Assembly: GCA_020633195.1 (NCBI GenBank)
Contig: JACKEC010000027.1
Location: 81,037 to 145,036, forward strand
Direction: 5' to 3'
DNA length: 64,000 nt
DNA from: Sandaracinaceae bacterium
Lineage (GTDB): Bacteria; Myxococcota_A; Polyangia; Polyangiales; Sandaracinaceae
Shown: positions 52,298-61,672 of the stretch, piece by piece
Position numbering within the stretch: the stretch's first letter is position 1
How the letters are laid out: every line of letters begins with the position of its first letter
Position numbers and translations under genes: made by a program
Notes under the pieces: model-generated
Database searches by the model: none
The model's input: only the letters and a program-made list of their open reading frames with translations
What the model was told of the DNA's origin: nothing

Positions 52298-53236
52298 GTG
52301 AAGCGCCGCCTCCTGCTCGGGCTCTTCGTCCTCGCGCTCTCGTGCGACGGGGCGGAGCCCACCGACGCGGGGACCGACGCGGCGATCGCCGACGCGGCTC
52401 GCCCCGACGCGAACCTCCCCGACGCGGGCCCGCGCTGCGAGGCGGCGACGGGCCTGCCCGACCCGCTCGTCTGCAACGGCCACGCGGAGCTCTGCGACCG
52501 CGCCTTCGACGGAGTCGCGTACCCGACGACGCACAACGCGATGAGCAGCGAGGAGGACGGCTGGATCCCTCCCAACCAGGGCTTCGCGCTGTGGCGTCAG
52601 CTCGAGGACGGCGTCCGTGGCTTCATGCTGGACACCTACGAGGAGGACGGCGAGACGCTGCTCTGCCACTCGATCTGCCCGCTCGGCAGCCGGCCCCTCG
52701 TCGACGCGCTCCTCGACCTGAAGACCTTCATGGACTGCCACCCCGCCGAGGTGATCACGCTGATCCTCGAGAGCTACGTCGACGAGGCGACGACCGCGGC
52801 GGCGTTCGAGGCGGCGGGGCTGCTGCCCTACCTCGACGAGCAGCCGCTCGACGCGCCGTGGCCGACCCTGCGCGCGATGATCGAGAGCGGGCGGCGCCTC
52901 GTGGTGTTCACGCAGAGCTCGGACGTCTCGCTGCCCTGGCATCACTACGCGTACGCGTACGGGTGGGACAACCCGTACTCGGCGATGACCGCCGCGGACT
53001 TCTCGTGCGCGCGGGGGCGCGGCGACACGAGCAACCGGGTGTTCATCCTCAACCACTTCCTGACCGCGCCCGTCGCGATGCGCTCGCTCGCCGAGATGGT
53101 CAACTACGACCCCGTCCTCGGCGAGCACGCGCGGCGCTGCCAGACCGAGACGGGGCAGCTCCCGAACTTCGTCACCGTCGACTTCTACGACGTGGGCGAC
53201 CTGTTCGCCGTCGTCGACGGCCTCAACGGGCTGTGA
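52298..53236 (+). CDS. Lipoprotein with PI-PLC X-like domain
   Basis: A 312-residue lipoprotein with GTG start; signal peptide ends in ALSC|DGA. After an Asp/Ala linker (about residues 22-45), a domain of the phosphatidylinositol phospholipase C type follows. It has AYPTTHNAMSSEEDGWIPPN (His), then LEDGVRGFMLDTYEEDG (Arg and Asp), LLCHSICPLG (second His) and PAEVITLILESYVDE. The motif order THN...DGVR.F..D...H is that of the bacterial PLC X domain. Substrate may be a lipid or a glycan-linked phosphodiester. The divergent Fur-box genes are next to it. Confidence 0.85.
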   Translation: MKRRLLLGLFVLALSCDGAEPTDAGTDAAIADAARPDANLPDAGPRCEAATGLPDPLVCNGHAELCDRAFDGVAYPTTHNAMSSEEDGWIPPNQGFALWRQLEDGVRGFMLDTYEEDGETLLCHSICPLGSRPLVDALLDLKTFMDCHPAEVITLILESYVDEATTAAAFEAAGLLPYLDEQPLDAPWPTLRAMIESGRRLVVFTQSSDVSLPWHHYAYAYGWDNPYSAMTAADFSCARGRGDTSNRVFILNHFLTAPVAMRSLAEMVNYDPVLGEHARRCQTETGQLPNFVTVDFYDVGDLFAVVDGLNGL

Positions 53237-53283
53237 GTTCTGCTGGTGAACGAGACCGATCGCCCGGGGTATCGTCGACGCCG

Positions 53284-54729
53284 ATGACCGAACACTTCGA
53301 CGTGGTGATCGTCGGCGCCGGGATCTCCGGCATCGGCGCCGCCTACCACATCCAGGAGCGCTGCCCCGGTCGCACGTACACCCTGCTCGAGGGGCGCGAG
53401 GCGATCGGCGGGACGTGGGACCTGTTCCGCTACCCGGGCATCCGCTCGGACTCGGACATGCACACGCTCGGGTTCCGCTTCAAGCCGTGGGTCGACGAGA
53501 AGGCGATCGCCGAGGGCGACGCGATCCTCGACTACCTCCACGAGACGGTGGAGGAGAACGGGATCGACCGACACATCCGCTACCAGCACTGGGTGGAGCG
53601 CGCGTCGTGGTCGACCAAGGACGCGCGCTGGACCGTCGAGGCGAAGCGCGGGGACACGGGCGAGACGGCGCGGATCACCTGCAACTTCCTTTTCATGTGC
53701 GCGGGCTACTACGACTACGAGAACGGGTACCGGCCGACGTTCGAGGGCGAGGAGCGCTTCGAGGGGCCGATCATCCACCCGCAGCACTGGCCCGAGGACC
53801 TCGACTACGCGGGCAAGCGCGTCGTCGTGATCGGCAGCGGCGCGACCGCGGTGACGCTCGTGCCCGCGATGGCCGAGACCGCCGCGCACGTGACGATGCT
53901 CCAGAGGACGCCGACGTACATCGTCGCGGCGCCGTGGAAGGACGTGATCGCGACCGAGCTGCGCAAGCTCCTGCCGTCGGACGCGGCGTACACCATCACG
54001 CGCTGGAAGAACGTCCTGCTCGGCATGCTGATCTTCAACGTGTCGCGGAAGGCCCCCGACCGGATGCGCGCGTTCATCCGCAAGGGCGTGGCCAACGAGC
54101 TCGGCGAGGGCTTCGACATCGACAAGCACTTCCAGCCGCCCTACGGGCCCTGGGACCAGCGGCTCTGCCTCGCCCCGGACGGCGACTTCTTCAAGGCGAT
54201 CAAGGAGGGCAAGGCGTCGGTGGCGACCGACCAGATCGAGACCTTCACCGAGCACGGCGTCCGCCTGAAGTCCGGCGAGGAGCTCGAGGCCGACATCATC
54301 GTCACCGCCACCGGCCTCAACCTGTGCTTCCTCGGCGGGATGCAGGTCACCGTCGACGGAGAGCCCGTCGTCGCCCACGAGCATATGACCTACAAGGCGA
54401 TGATGCTGTCGGACGTGCCGAACCTCGCGCTCACGTTCGGCTACACGAACGCCTCGTGGACGCTGAAGGCCGACCTCACCAGCGAGTACGTCTGCCGCCT
54501 GCTGAACCACATGCAGAGCCATGGCTTCCGCTACTGCACCCCCCGCAGCGACCCCGCGATGAGCGAGGTGCCGTTCCTCGACTTCAGCAGCGGCTACGTC
54601 CAGCGCGCGCTCCCCGACCTCCCCAAGCAGGGCGCGCTCGCGCCGTGGCGCGTCAAACAGAATTACTTCTTCGACATCCTCTACCTGCGCCACGGCAGCG
54701 TCGAAGACGGCGTCATGCAGTTCCGCTGA
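53284..54729 (+). CDS. Flavin-containing (Baeyer-Villiger type) monooxygenase
   Basis: A 481-residue flavoprotein monooxygenase. The FAD loop is VVIVGAGISGIGAAYHIQ (about residues 6-23), the second dinucleotide loop is VVVIGSGATAVTLVPAMAE (about residues 180-198), and the fingerprint is FEGPIIHPQHWPE (FxGxxxHxxxWP). The enzyme would use NADPH, FAD and O2 to insert oxygen into a ketone or to oxygenate a sulfur or nitrogen compound. The opposing gene ends 4 bp from its stop. Confidence 0.9.
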   Translation: MTEHFDVVIVGAGISGIGAAYHIQERCPGRTYTLLEGREAIGGTWDLFRYPGIRSDSDMHTLGFRFKPWVDEKAIAEGDAILDYLHETVEENGIDRHIRYQHWVERASWSTKDARWTVEAKRGDTGETARITCNFLFMCAGYYDYENGYRPTFEGEERFEGPIIHPQHWPEDLDYAGKRVVVIGSGATAVTLVPAMAETAAHVTMLQRTPTYIVAAPWKDVIATELRKLLPSDAAYTITRWKNVLLGMLIFNVSRKAPDRMRAFIRKGVANELGEGFDIDKHFQPPYGPWDQRLCLAPDGDFFKAIKEGKASVATDQIETFTEHGVRLKSGEELEADIIVTATGLNLCFLGGMQVTVDGEPVVAHEHMTYKAMMLSDVPNLALTFGYTNASWTLKADLTSEYVCRLLNHMQSHGFRYCTPRSDPAMSEVPFLDFSSGYVQRALPDLPKQGALAPWRVKQNYFFDILYLRHGSVEDGVMQFR

Positions 54730-54733
54730 CCGG

Positions 54734-55507
54734 TCACATCGCGCGAGACGCCGGCGACAGGTGGTGTGGGAACTCCTTCACCGTCAACAAGTGTTGCGCG
54801 GCCGCGAGCGGGGTGCTCGGGAGATTGGCGAAGTAGCCCATCGCGCCCGACACGGTGCCGAAGGTGCGCTCGAGGCGCTGCCAGCGCGGATCGGTCGCGA
54901 TGTTGTCGCGCAGCGGCGCGTTCACGTCCGGGTTGGCGCGGTACGCGCGCACGTACTCGAGCAGGCGCGCGTGGTAGTCGGGCTCCTCGACGATGGCCCC
55001 GATCGAGACCGCGCGCGGGTGGGTGCCGGCGAGCATCGACTCGACCTGACGCTCGAGCTCCTCGAGCCCGCCCTCGTGCGACTCGAGGAGCTGGAGGTCG
55101 TAGCAGGGGTTGGCGTGGACCACCTGCATGAGGTGGCCGATGATGTTGTCGGCGGTGCTCAGGAAGCCCGTGGGGTCGACCATCGACGAGGGGTCGTCGA
55201 GCACGCGCAGGACCTGGTGCAGGCCGTAGCCGATCCCCTGGGAGCGGTAGTAGTCCTCGGCCGCGGGGCTGATCCAGAAGCGCAGCATGTCGACCGAGCC
55301 GACGGCGAGCTGGAGGCGGGTGGGGACCTTCTCGATGTAGCCGAGCGCGACGAGGCGCTCGAGGCGGTCGTCGAGGGCGAACCGATCCGCGTAGGCGGAG
55401 AGCGCGCGCGCGAGGTCCCGGACCTTCGCCGCCCAGCCGCGAGGCGAGCCGGCGGCGCGGCTGATCAGGGTCCAGGGGGTCTCGGTGGTGCGTGCGGTGG
55501 CGTTCAT
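54734..55507 (-). CDS. Unknown conserved-looking protein
   Basis: A 257-residue soluble protein. AAAGGAG precedes the ATG at 55507. The N-terminal part (KVRDLARALSAYADRFALDD, LERLVALGYIEKVPTRLQLA) resembles a winged helix; the rest has VDMLRFWISPAAEDYYRSQG, STADNIIGHLMQVVHANPCY and RVDLESHEGG-like helices. No family recognised. The convergent BVMO-type gene and an upstream regulator gene on the same strand suggest a role in the same pathway, which is only inference. Confidence 0.65.
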   Translation of the reverse strand: MNATARTTETPWTLISRAAGSPRGWAAKVRDLARALSAYADRFALDDRLERLVALGYIEKVPTRLQLAVGSVDMLRFWISPAAEDYYRSQGIGYGLHQVLRVLDDPSSMVDPTGFLSTADNIIGHLMQVVHANPCYDLQLLESHEGGLEELERQVESMLAGTHPRAVSIGAIVEEPDYHARLLEYVRAYRANPDVNAPLRDNIATDPRWQRLERTFGTVSGAMGYFANLPSTPLAAAQHLLTVKEFPHHLSPASRAM

Positions 55508-55578
55508 CTTCGGGCTCCTTTGCCTCGGAGCCCAAGGTAGGGTGGATCGGCCGAGGAGGCGCCTGAGCCGATCTGAGA

Positions 55579-56658
55579 TCATGGCCGGCGCTCCACCCGG
55601 ACGGCGGGATCGAAGAGGTAGCCGCCGTCGCGGCTCCAGAGCAGCGCCTCGAGGCCCCCGCGGCGCAACCCGCGGATCGCAGTGTAGAGGCGGCCGCGCG
55701 CGGCCTCCGGGAGGATCCGCTCGTCGGGCCAACCCGCCTCGATGAGCTGGTCGGCGGTGACCGGCTCGCCCGGCGCCGCCTCGCGCGCCTCGAGCAGGCG
55801 CTGGACGAGGCGCCACAAGAGCGCGCGGCGCGACAGGTCCAGCGTCTCCCCGTCGAAGGTGAGCGTCCGCGCGTGCTCCTCGACGACCACCCGGGCTCCG
55901 CCCGAGAGCGCGCTCACGACCTCGGCGACGGTGCGGGCGAGCCCGTCGAAGTCCGCCTCCGGCATGTCGGGCGCGAGCGGCCGGATCTCGCGGTACCGCG
56001 CGCGGAGGGCGGCCACGTTCTGCGGACGCAGCGCCGGGTCGGGCGCGAGCGCGCGCTGCGCGAGGCCGATCATCGCCGCGTACAACGGCGCCCCGCGGCC
56101 CGCGGGGGTCAACGCCTCGGCGTAGCTCGCGGGCAGCTCGCAGAGCGGCACGAGGCTCCGCAACATGGCGTGCAGCACGTAGACGTCGGAGGCCGGCGAC
56201 GCCTCGAGGCCGAGCGCGAGCTCCGGCGCGACGCACGCCCCGGGCTCCGTCGGCGCGGGGCGCAGCGCGGGAGGCAGCCCGAAGCCGATCAGCCACAGCT
56301 CGCCGGAGCCCGAGCACAGAAGGCTCGACCACGCGAGCGCGCCGAGGTGATGCCCCGCGGCGTGCCCGGCCTCTGCGGCGTCCATCAGCCGCTCGTTGAA
56401 CGCGACCGCCACGCCGTAGCCGATCTTGCGACCCGCGGCGCCGAGGTGCGCGACCACCTCGTGCAGCCCGACGACCGCGTCGACCTCGAGCTCGAGCGCG
56501 CCGTCGCGCTCGCGGGTCGCGGGCACGGACGGCCCCTCGATGGAGGCGTACGCCGCGGCGATCGATCCCAGCGTGCTCGCGTCACCGACGAGCCGGACCG
56601 GCGGACCCGCGTGCACCGCCAGCCCCGGTCGCTCGATCAGCCGACGATCCGCCACCAT
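55579..56658 (-). CDS. Pseudokinase-like protein fused to a winged-helix domain
   Basis: A 359-residue protein. The N-terminal 240 residues keep the outline of a Ser/Thr kinase C-lobe: GHHLGALAWSSLLCSGSG where HRDLKPEN should be, WLIGFGLPPALRP where DFG should be, CVAPELALGL as the APE motif and ASPASDVYVLHAMLRSL as the SDVYxLG motif. Both catalytic Asp are gone, so it should be inactive. The C-terminus (SRRALLWRLVQRLLEAREAA, then GRLYTAIRGLRRGG, ending SRDGGYLFDPAVRVE) is a winged helix of the OmpR type. It probably acts as a DNA-binding regulator with a sensing pseudokinase. It lies upstream of the unknown protein gene, 71 bp away. Confidence 0.75.
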   Translation of the reverse strand: MVADRRLIERPGLAVHAGPPVRLVGDASTLGSIAAAYASIEGPSVPATRERDGALELEVDAVVGLHEVVAHLGAAGRKIGYGVAVAFNERLMDAAEAGHAAGHHLGALAWSSLLCSGSGELWLIGFGLPPALRPAPTEPGACVAPELALGLEASPASDVYVLHAMLRSLVPLCELPASYAEALTPAGRGAPLYAAMIGLAQRALAPDPALRPQNVAALRARYREIRPLAPDMPEADFDGLARTVAEVVSALSGGARVVVEEHARTLTFDGETLDLSRRALLWRLVQRLLEAREAAPGEPVTADQLIEAGWPDERILPEAARGRLYTAIRGLRRGGLEALLWSRDGGYLFDPAVRVERRP

Positions 56659-56689
56659 GAACGTGACGGTAATCGCTCCACCTCCCTCG

Positions 56690-56843
56690 AGAAATCGCCA
56701 CGCGATTTCGAGTAACTAGAAATCGCCCACGGCGATTTCTCAAGGTCTGTCGATAAATCGCCTCCGGCGATTTCTCTCCGGCGAGGGGCAAGCCCCTCGC
56801 GCTCCCCACTGAGATCCTCCGACGCTTCGCGTCGTCGGACTCA
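56690..56843. repeat. Copy of the ~103-bp palindromic repeat plus extra stems
   Basis: AGGTCTGTCGATAAATCGCC at 56743 opens a copy of the repeat at 12094-12299. It contains AATCGCC/GGCGATT, GCGAGGGGC/GCCCCTCGC and GACGC/GCGTC stems and ends GTCGGACTCA at 56843. The preceding 56690-56742 adds two more AATCGCC..GGCGATT-type hairpins. Here too the final TCA is the stop codon of the next minus-strand gene. Confidence 0.85.
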
Positions 56844-57605
56844 GCTGGCCGTGATCTGCAGCGTGTAGGGGCCCAGGTCGGCGTTGTCGAAGCCGCTGAC
56901 CACGATCACCGCGGAGGCGCCGGGGGCGAGCGTGAACATGAGGAGGGCGTCGGGGGACGTGCCGCTGTCGTCGTCCGCCTCGAGGCACATCAGCGTGTCG
57001 GCCGGGATCGTCGTGCCCGCGTAGACGATGAGGTAGCTGTCGTAGCCGGTCATCGTCTCGAGGGTGACGGTCAGCGCGCTCCCCGACGTGTTGGTCACCA
57101 CCCGGGTCTCGTAGGGGACCATCGTTCCGGCCGCGGACAGGGTCGTCGCCGGGCACGCGCTCGCGGCGACGGGGCGGTTCCAGGTGGGGCCGCCGGTGGT
57201 GTCGCCGGTGACCGACATGCTGAAGCCGGGCGTGAGCGAGATCGTCCCGCCGGTGGAGCCGCCCGCGTCGGGGAGCGAGGCGTCGAAGCCCGCGTCGAAG
57301 CCCGCGTCGGTGCCCGCGTCGATCAGGCCGACGGTGCCCGCGTCGCTCCCCGCGTCGATCAGCCCGACGGTGCCCGAGTCGACGTCGGGGACCGCCGAGT
57401 CCACGCCGCCGCCGCCCGCGTCGAAGCCCATCTCGCCCGCGTCGAAGCCCATCTCGCCCGCGTCGAAGCCACCGCCGGTCCCGGCGTCGAAGCCGCCGCC
57501 GCCCGCGTCGACGCCGCCACCGGAGCCCGCGTCGCGGTTACCGCCCGAGGCGCATCCGGCCGCGGCGAGGGAGAGGATCGTGAGGACCAGCGAGAGTCGG
57601 TTCAT
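56841..57605 (-). CDS. Lipoprotein with Asp-Ala-Gly linker
   Basis: A 254-residue lipoprotein (LSLAAAGC|ASG). About 90 residues of FDAGEMGFDAGGGGVDS-type linker follow. The C-terminal domain (about residues 125-254) is beta-rich: SMSVTGDTTGGPTWNRPVAA, YETRVVTNTSGSALTVTLET, YDSYLIVYAGTTIPADTLMC, then LFTLAPGASAVIVVSGFDNA-like sequence. It resembles the PPC-like domain of secreted myxobacterial proteins. The TGA stop is inside the repeat element. Role unknown. Confidence 0.75.
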   Translation of the reverse strand: MNRLSLVLTILSLAAAGCASGGNRDAGSGGGVDAGGGGFDAGTGGGFDAGEMGFDAGEMGFDAGGGGVDSAVPDVDSGTVGLIDAGSDAGTVGLIDAGTDAGFDAGFDASLPDAGGSTGGTISLTPGFSMSVTGDTTGGPTWNRPVAASACPATTLSAAGTMVPYETRVVTNTSGSALTVTLETMTGYDSYLIVYAGTTIPADTLMCLEADDDSGTSPDALLMFTLAPGASAVIVVSGFDNADLGPYTLQITAS

Positions 57606-57650
57606 CGAGGTGGACTAGCGCACACCCCCCGACATGGCCAACCAACGACG

Positions 57651-58598
57651 TCAGCGCGTGAGGATCACCGGCACCGCGGTGAAGCTCATCCCCACCGAGA
57701 CGCCCTCGCAGACCGCGGGGTCGAAGCCCGGTCGGATGTCGGCGACGGACTCGAGCACCGAGCGCACCGTGTCTTCGATCCCCGGCATGAGCGCGCCCGC
57801 CTCGGCGGCGCCGTCCTCGACGCGGAACCAGCCGCCGAGCTCGCCTTGGTCGAGGCCGTCCGGCGTGGCGTCGAAGCGCAATTCCACTTGCTGCAGGAAG
57901 CCGATCGGCAGCAGCGGGATCAGCGCCGGCGGCACCATCGCCGCGAAGCTGTCGATGTTCGCGGTCACGCGGGTGCCGGCGACGGACACGGTGCCGCGCC
58001 CGAGCGGCTGGATCGGCGTCACGACGTTGTTCGGGGCCAGCCGCCGGCCGCCCTCCGTGCGGAGCGGCCCCTCGGCGAAGGCGAGCTGCAGGTCGATCCC
58101 CCCGAAGTCGTCGAGCGTGATCACGATCAGGAGCTGCCCGCTCAGGACCGCGTTCTGGACGAAGTCGTCGAGGTTGCCGACGAGCCCCTCGATCGTCGGG
58201 ACGAGGATCCCGTACTGATCGTCGACGCCGCGGGTGCCGTCGGCGCTGGAGCGGAAGTCCTCCTGGAATTCCTCGCACGTCGCGTCCGCGTCGGTGCTGC
58301 CCCGGCCGGAGTCCATTCCGTCGAGGTTGGCGCCGGGCGCTCGACGTCCGTCGGGCTCGGGGATGTGCAGCTCCGCGATGAGGAACGTGGACCCGCCGAT
58401 CGGCGGAGGCGGAGGTGGCGGCGGAGGCGGCGGCGGAGGCGGCGGCATCACCGGGCCACCGTCCACGCGCGGCCCGGCGTCAGGGCGCGCGCCGGCGTCG
58501 AGGAGGGGCGGCGGCGCGATGCCGGAGCCCCCGTGGCTCTCGTAGCACCCGGAGAGGAGCGCCCCCGCGAGGGCGACGGCGGTCACGACGCGCGTCAT
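57651..58598 (-). CDS. Lipoprotein with polyproline linker
   Basis: A 315-residue lipoprotein (LAGALLSGC|YES). A Pro run of about 15 (residues 51-66) separates the anchor from the globular part. That part has TFLIAELHIPEPDG, DDQYGILVPTIEGLVGNLDD, LIVITLDDFGGIDLQLAFAE and QVELRFDATPDGLDQGELGG. No family recognised. It follows the previous lipoprotein gene in the same orientation, 46 bp apart. Confidence 0.7.
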   Translation of the reverse strand: MTRVVTAVALAGALLSGCYESHGGSGIAPPPLLDAGARPDAGPRVDGGPVMPPPPPPPPPPPPPPPIGGSTFLIAELHIPEPDGRRAPGANLDGMDSGRGSTDADATCEEFQEDFRSSADGTRGVDDQYGILVPTIEGLVGNLDDFVQNAVLSGQLLIVITLDDFGGIDLQLAFAEGPLRTEGGRRLAPNNVVTPIQPLGRGTVSVAGTRVTANIDSFAAMVPPALIPLLPIGFLQQVELRFDATPDGLDQGELGGWFRVEDGAAEAGALMPGIEDTVRSVLESVADIRPGFDPAVCEGVSVGMSFTAVPVILTR

Positions 58599-58650
58599 GA
58601 AGCCACTGTAGCGCGCTCCCCCCCGAGCTCGGCAACGAGGCCGCGCCGGG

Positions 58651-59187
58651 TCAGCCCGCCGCGTTCCAGCCGTGACCGATCTGCGCGTTGATGAGCGTGT
58701 TCGTGCCCGGCCCGACGATCCCGTCGACGGTGTAGCCGAACGACTCCTGCAGCGCGCGGACGGCCTTGGCGGTGTTGTCGTCGAACTTGCCCGTCGACGG
58801 CGTGGGGTAGCCGAGGGTGGCGAGGCGCCGCTGGAGGTAGGCCACGTCCGAGCCCTCGAGGCCCGCCTTCAGCGTGCGCTTCAGCTCCGCGCCCGCGAGC
58901 GAGCCCTTGTCGGTGGTCTTGCCCTGCGCCTCGAGCGCGCGCTTGATCGCGCCGTCGGCGTTGACGTTCCAGCGGTGCCCGATCTGCGCGTCGATCAGGC
59001 TCAGGGTGCCCGAGCCCACGATGCCGTCGACGTCGTACCCGAACACCGACTGCAGCTCCTCCACGGCCGCCTTGGTGGCCGGGCCGAACGCCCCGTCGGC
59101 GTCGATCGGCCACCCGAGGGCGACGAGCTTGTTCTGGAGCGCGCTCACGGCCTCGCCCTTGGATCCCTGCTTCAACGTCTCACTCAT
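58651..59187 (-). CDS. Protein with two peptidoglycan-binding domains
   Basis: A 178-residue protein with two PG_binding_1 domains: SKGEAVSALQNKLVALGWPI to DGIVGSGTLSLIDAQIGH, and GLEGSDVAYLQRRLATLGYP to DGIVGPGTNTLINAQIG. Each has the typical D-G-x-x-G-x-x-T core (DGAFGPATKAAV; TGKFDDNTAKAV). There is no signal peptide after the chosen start (MSETLKQG), which is preceded by GAGGGGAACC. It may be exported by another route, or it may bind a soluble peptide. No catalytic domain is present. Confidence 0.85.
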   Translation of the reverse strand: MSETLKQGSKGEAVSALQNKLVALGWPIDADGAFGPATKAAVEELQSVFGYDVDGIVGSGTLSLIDAQIGHRWNVNADGAIKRALEAQGKTTDKGSLAGAELKRTLKAGLEGSDVAYLQRRLATLGYPTPSTGKFDDNTAKAVRALQESFGYTVDGIVGPGTNTLINAQIGHGWNAAG

Positions 59188-59401
59188 GTCTTGGTTCCCC
59201 TCTCGATCGTTTGTGTACGCGGTACGGCGGGTCGCTCGAGCACGGTCCGTGCCGGCGCCCGTCCTCGGCGCCGGAGCGCCGCGCGCCGCGTGAAGCGGTG
59301 GGGCCGCCCCGACACCTCGGGGCTTCACCCTACGGCGGCGACGATAGGGCCCGCGTCCGCGCCCCGTCGAGCCACGTCGTGCAGATACACACGGCCCTAG
59401 A

Positions 59402-60835
59402 TCAGGTGCCGTCGTAGCCGAACACCGCGACCGGGCGATCCGACGAGCGCTCGGCGGCGTTGCCGAGCCGGCCGTTGCCGCCGTCGCCCCAGCACAGGAC
59501 GCGCCGCACGCCGGCCGCCTCGTCGATGGCGCACGCGTGGAACGCGCCGGCCGACACGTCGAGGATCGCGGGCTCCACCTCGAGGACCGGCATCGGCGTG
59601 GAGGTCATCGTGGGGCCGACGCCGCCGAGCCCGAGCTGGCCGCTGCTGTTGTTGCCGAAGCCCCGCAGCGGCAAAGTCGGCCCCGTCACGAGCGTGAAGC
59701 CGTACGTCACGCTGAAGAACTGGGTGCCGCCCCCGATCGCGATCCGCTCGACGGACGCGCCGCTCGCGTCGAGGAACGCCGTCGGCTCGAGGACCGGGTT
59801 CGTCAGCTCGTCTTGCGCCGTCTCGCCGCTGCGGTTCTCGCCCCAGCACCACGTCTGGCGGGTCGTGCCGTCGTCGGTGATCGCGCAGGTGTGGAAGTAG
59901 CCGCACTCGACGTCCACCACGTCGGCGAGCGGCACGAGCGTGGGGCTGGTGCGGACCGTGGGGGTGCCGGGCTCCCCGATCCCGAGCTGGCCCTTGTCGG
60001 CGTTGCCCCAGCAGTACAGCGTCCCGTCGGCGAGCGCGGCGCACGTGTGCTGAGCGCCGGCGCAGACGTCGGCGACGCCCGCGAGCATCGGCACCGCGAC
60101 GGGGATCGCCTCGCTGCGGCGCGTGCCGACCCCGAGCTGTCCGTCGCCGTTGTGACCCCAGCACTCGAGGGTGCGCGCCGCGTCCATGATCGCGCACGCG
60201 TGGTACTGACCCATCACGAGCTGGACCGGCGTCGTGCCCGCGAGCTCGACGTCGAGCGGGATCGGGCTGCGCTCCACGTCCGAGCCGATGGGGCCGACGG
60301 AGAAGGCGACCGCGTTGCTGCCCCAGCAGCGGATCCGATCGGCGAAGCGCGCGCACGTCGCCTCGGCGGAGGCCTCGACCTCGAGCGCGCCGCCGTCGAT
60401 GCCCATGACGGCGATCGGCGTGGTCCGCGGCGCCGTCGACTCCGTCCCCTGGCCGAGCTGACCGCTCGCGTTGGAGCCCCAGCAGAGGATCCTTCCGTCG
60501 GAGAGGCGCAGGCACGTGTGCGAGCCGCCCGCGGCGACCTCTTCGGGCACCGGCGGCGGCGGCGGCCCCGCGTCGAACCCGGCGTCGAACCCGGCGTCGG
60601 GGACGTCGACGACGCCCGCGTCGAAGCCGGCGTCGGCGGACGGACCGGCGTCGCCGGGACCCGCGTCGCCGCACGCCTGCGTGGTGCAGACGCCGTCGTA
60701 CGCGCCGCTCGCCGCGGCGGGGCAGCAGACGAAGCCCTCGGGGCACTCGGGCGACGCCACCGAGCAGACGATCTGCCCGTCGGGCACCGTCGCGGTGCAG
60801 CCCGCGAGGAGCAGCGCGGCGCACGCGCCCCGCAT
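59402..60835 (-). CDS. RCC1-repeat lipoprotein (second)
   Basis: A 477-residue lipoprotein, lipobox LLAGC, starting at the Met of MRGACAALLLAGC; the ATG overlaps the stop of the TPR gene. A Cys-rich segment (CSVASPECPEGFVCCPAAA) and a DAGFDAG linker precede at least seven RCC1-like units, each built on C.WG.N..GQLG, such as RILCWGSNASGQLGQG, RTLECWGHNGDGQLGVG and TLYCWGNADKGQLGIG. It should form a beta-propeller on the cell surface or in the periplasm. Operon with the TPR gene. Confidence 0.85.
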   Translation of the reverse strand: MRGACAALLLAGCTATVPDGQIVCSVASPECPEGFVCCPAAASGAYDGVCTTQACGDAGPGDAGPSADAGFDAGVVDVPDAGFDAGFDAGPPPPPVPEEVAAGGSHTCLRLSDGRILCWGSNASGQLGQGTESTAPRTTPIAVMGIDGGALEVEASAEATCARFADRIRCWGSNAVAFSVGPIGSDVERSPIPLDVELAGTTPVQLVMGQYHACAIMDAARTLECWGHNGDGQLGVGTRRSEAIPVAVPMLAGVADVCAGAQHTCAALADGTLYCWGNADKGQLGIGEPGTPTVRTSPTLVPLADVVDVECGYFHTCAITDDGTTRQTWCWGENRSGETAQDELTNPVLEPTAFLDASGASVERIAIGGGTQFFSVTYGFTLVTGPTLPLRGFGNNSSGQLGLGGVGPTMTSTPMPVLEVEPAILDVSAGAFHACAIDEAAGVRRVLCWGDGGNGRLGNAAERSSDRPVAVFGYDGT

Positions 60836-61593
60836 CAGAACCGGCCGCGCCACTGGATCCCTCCCGGCCCGACCGCGACCTCCGAGCCGTCGCCCGAGGC
60901 GGCGACCACCCACACCACGCCGACCGCGACCACGGCCACGCCGACGCCGAGCGCGACGAAGCCGACCGTGGACAGGATCGGCACGCGATCGTACGCGTCG
61001 CGCACGTCCGCCCAGGGCACGCCGGAGGCGTTCTCCACCGTGCTCAGGTCGCCGGCCATGACCCCGAGGAGCACGCCGCCCGCCACGGCCGCGGCGGCGC
61101 CGACGCCCACGAGCGCCCAGGGGCCCGCGCCGGGATCCGAGGGCTCCGCGCGGACCGGCGGCGGCGCGATCACGTCGGGCTCGTCCGGCTCGGGGGTCGG
61201 CTCGACGAGCGGCGCCGGCTCCTCGTGAGCGGCGATCGCCTCCTCGAGCACGCGGATGCGCGCCTCGATGTTCGCGCGCGCGTCGGTGTCGGGGACCGCC
61301 TCGAGGTAGGCCCGGTACGAGGCGAGCGCGTCGGCGTCACGACGCAAGCGGTCTTGCAGGGTCGCGAGGTTGTAGAGGACGTCCGGCTCCTCGGTGAGCT
61401 CGTAGGCCCGCTCGAAGTAGGAGAGCGCCTCGGGGAAGCGCCCGGCGGCGTAGGCCGCCTCACCCGCGTGGAACGCCGCCGCCGCCTCTTCGTGGGCCGC
61501 GTTCGCACCCGCGGCGTCCTGCGCCGAAGCGACGGCCGAGACGAAGAGCGAGACGCAAGCCAAGGTGGCGGCCGACCGGAGCTGGAGCCGCAT
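60835..61593 (-). CDS. TPR protein with two C-terminal membrane helices
   Basis: A 252-residue protein. Signal peptide (LACVSLFVSAVASAQDAAG) leads to TPR units (AGEAAYAAGRFPEALSYFER, DVLYNLATLQDRLRRDADAL). A Pro/Glu linker (about residues 128-155) leads to two hydrophobic segments (PWALVGVGAAAAVAGGVLLG; LSTVGFVALGVGVAVVAVGV). This layout (TPR, linker, membrane pair) recurs in myxobacteria. Its stop codon overlaps the start of the RCC1 lipoprotein by one base, so the two are coupled. Confidence 0.8.
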   Translation of the reverse strand: MRLQLRSAATLACVSLFVSAVASAQDAAGANAAHEEAAAAFHAGEAAYAAGRFPEALSYFERAYELTEEPDVLYNLATLQDRLRRDADALASYRAYLEAVPDTDARANIEARIRVLEEAIAAHEEPAPLVEPTPEPDEPDVIAPPPVRAEPSDPGAGPWALVGVGAAAAVAGGVLLGVMAGDLSTVENASGVPWADVRDAYDRVPILSTVGFVALGVGVAVVAVGVVWVVAASGDGSEVAVGPGGIQWRGRF

Positions 61594-61672
61594 GTGGGCG
61601 GAGTATATCAGCCCCGTGACCTCGCGCGCACGGCGGCGGTGCGGGCTCCGACAGTCGTGCTAAGGCCGGCGC

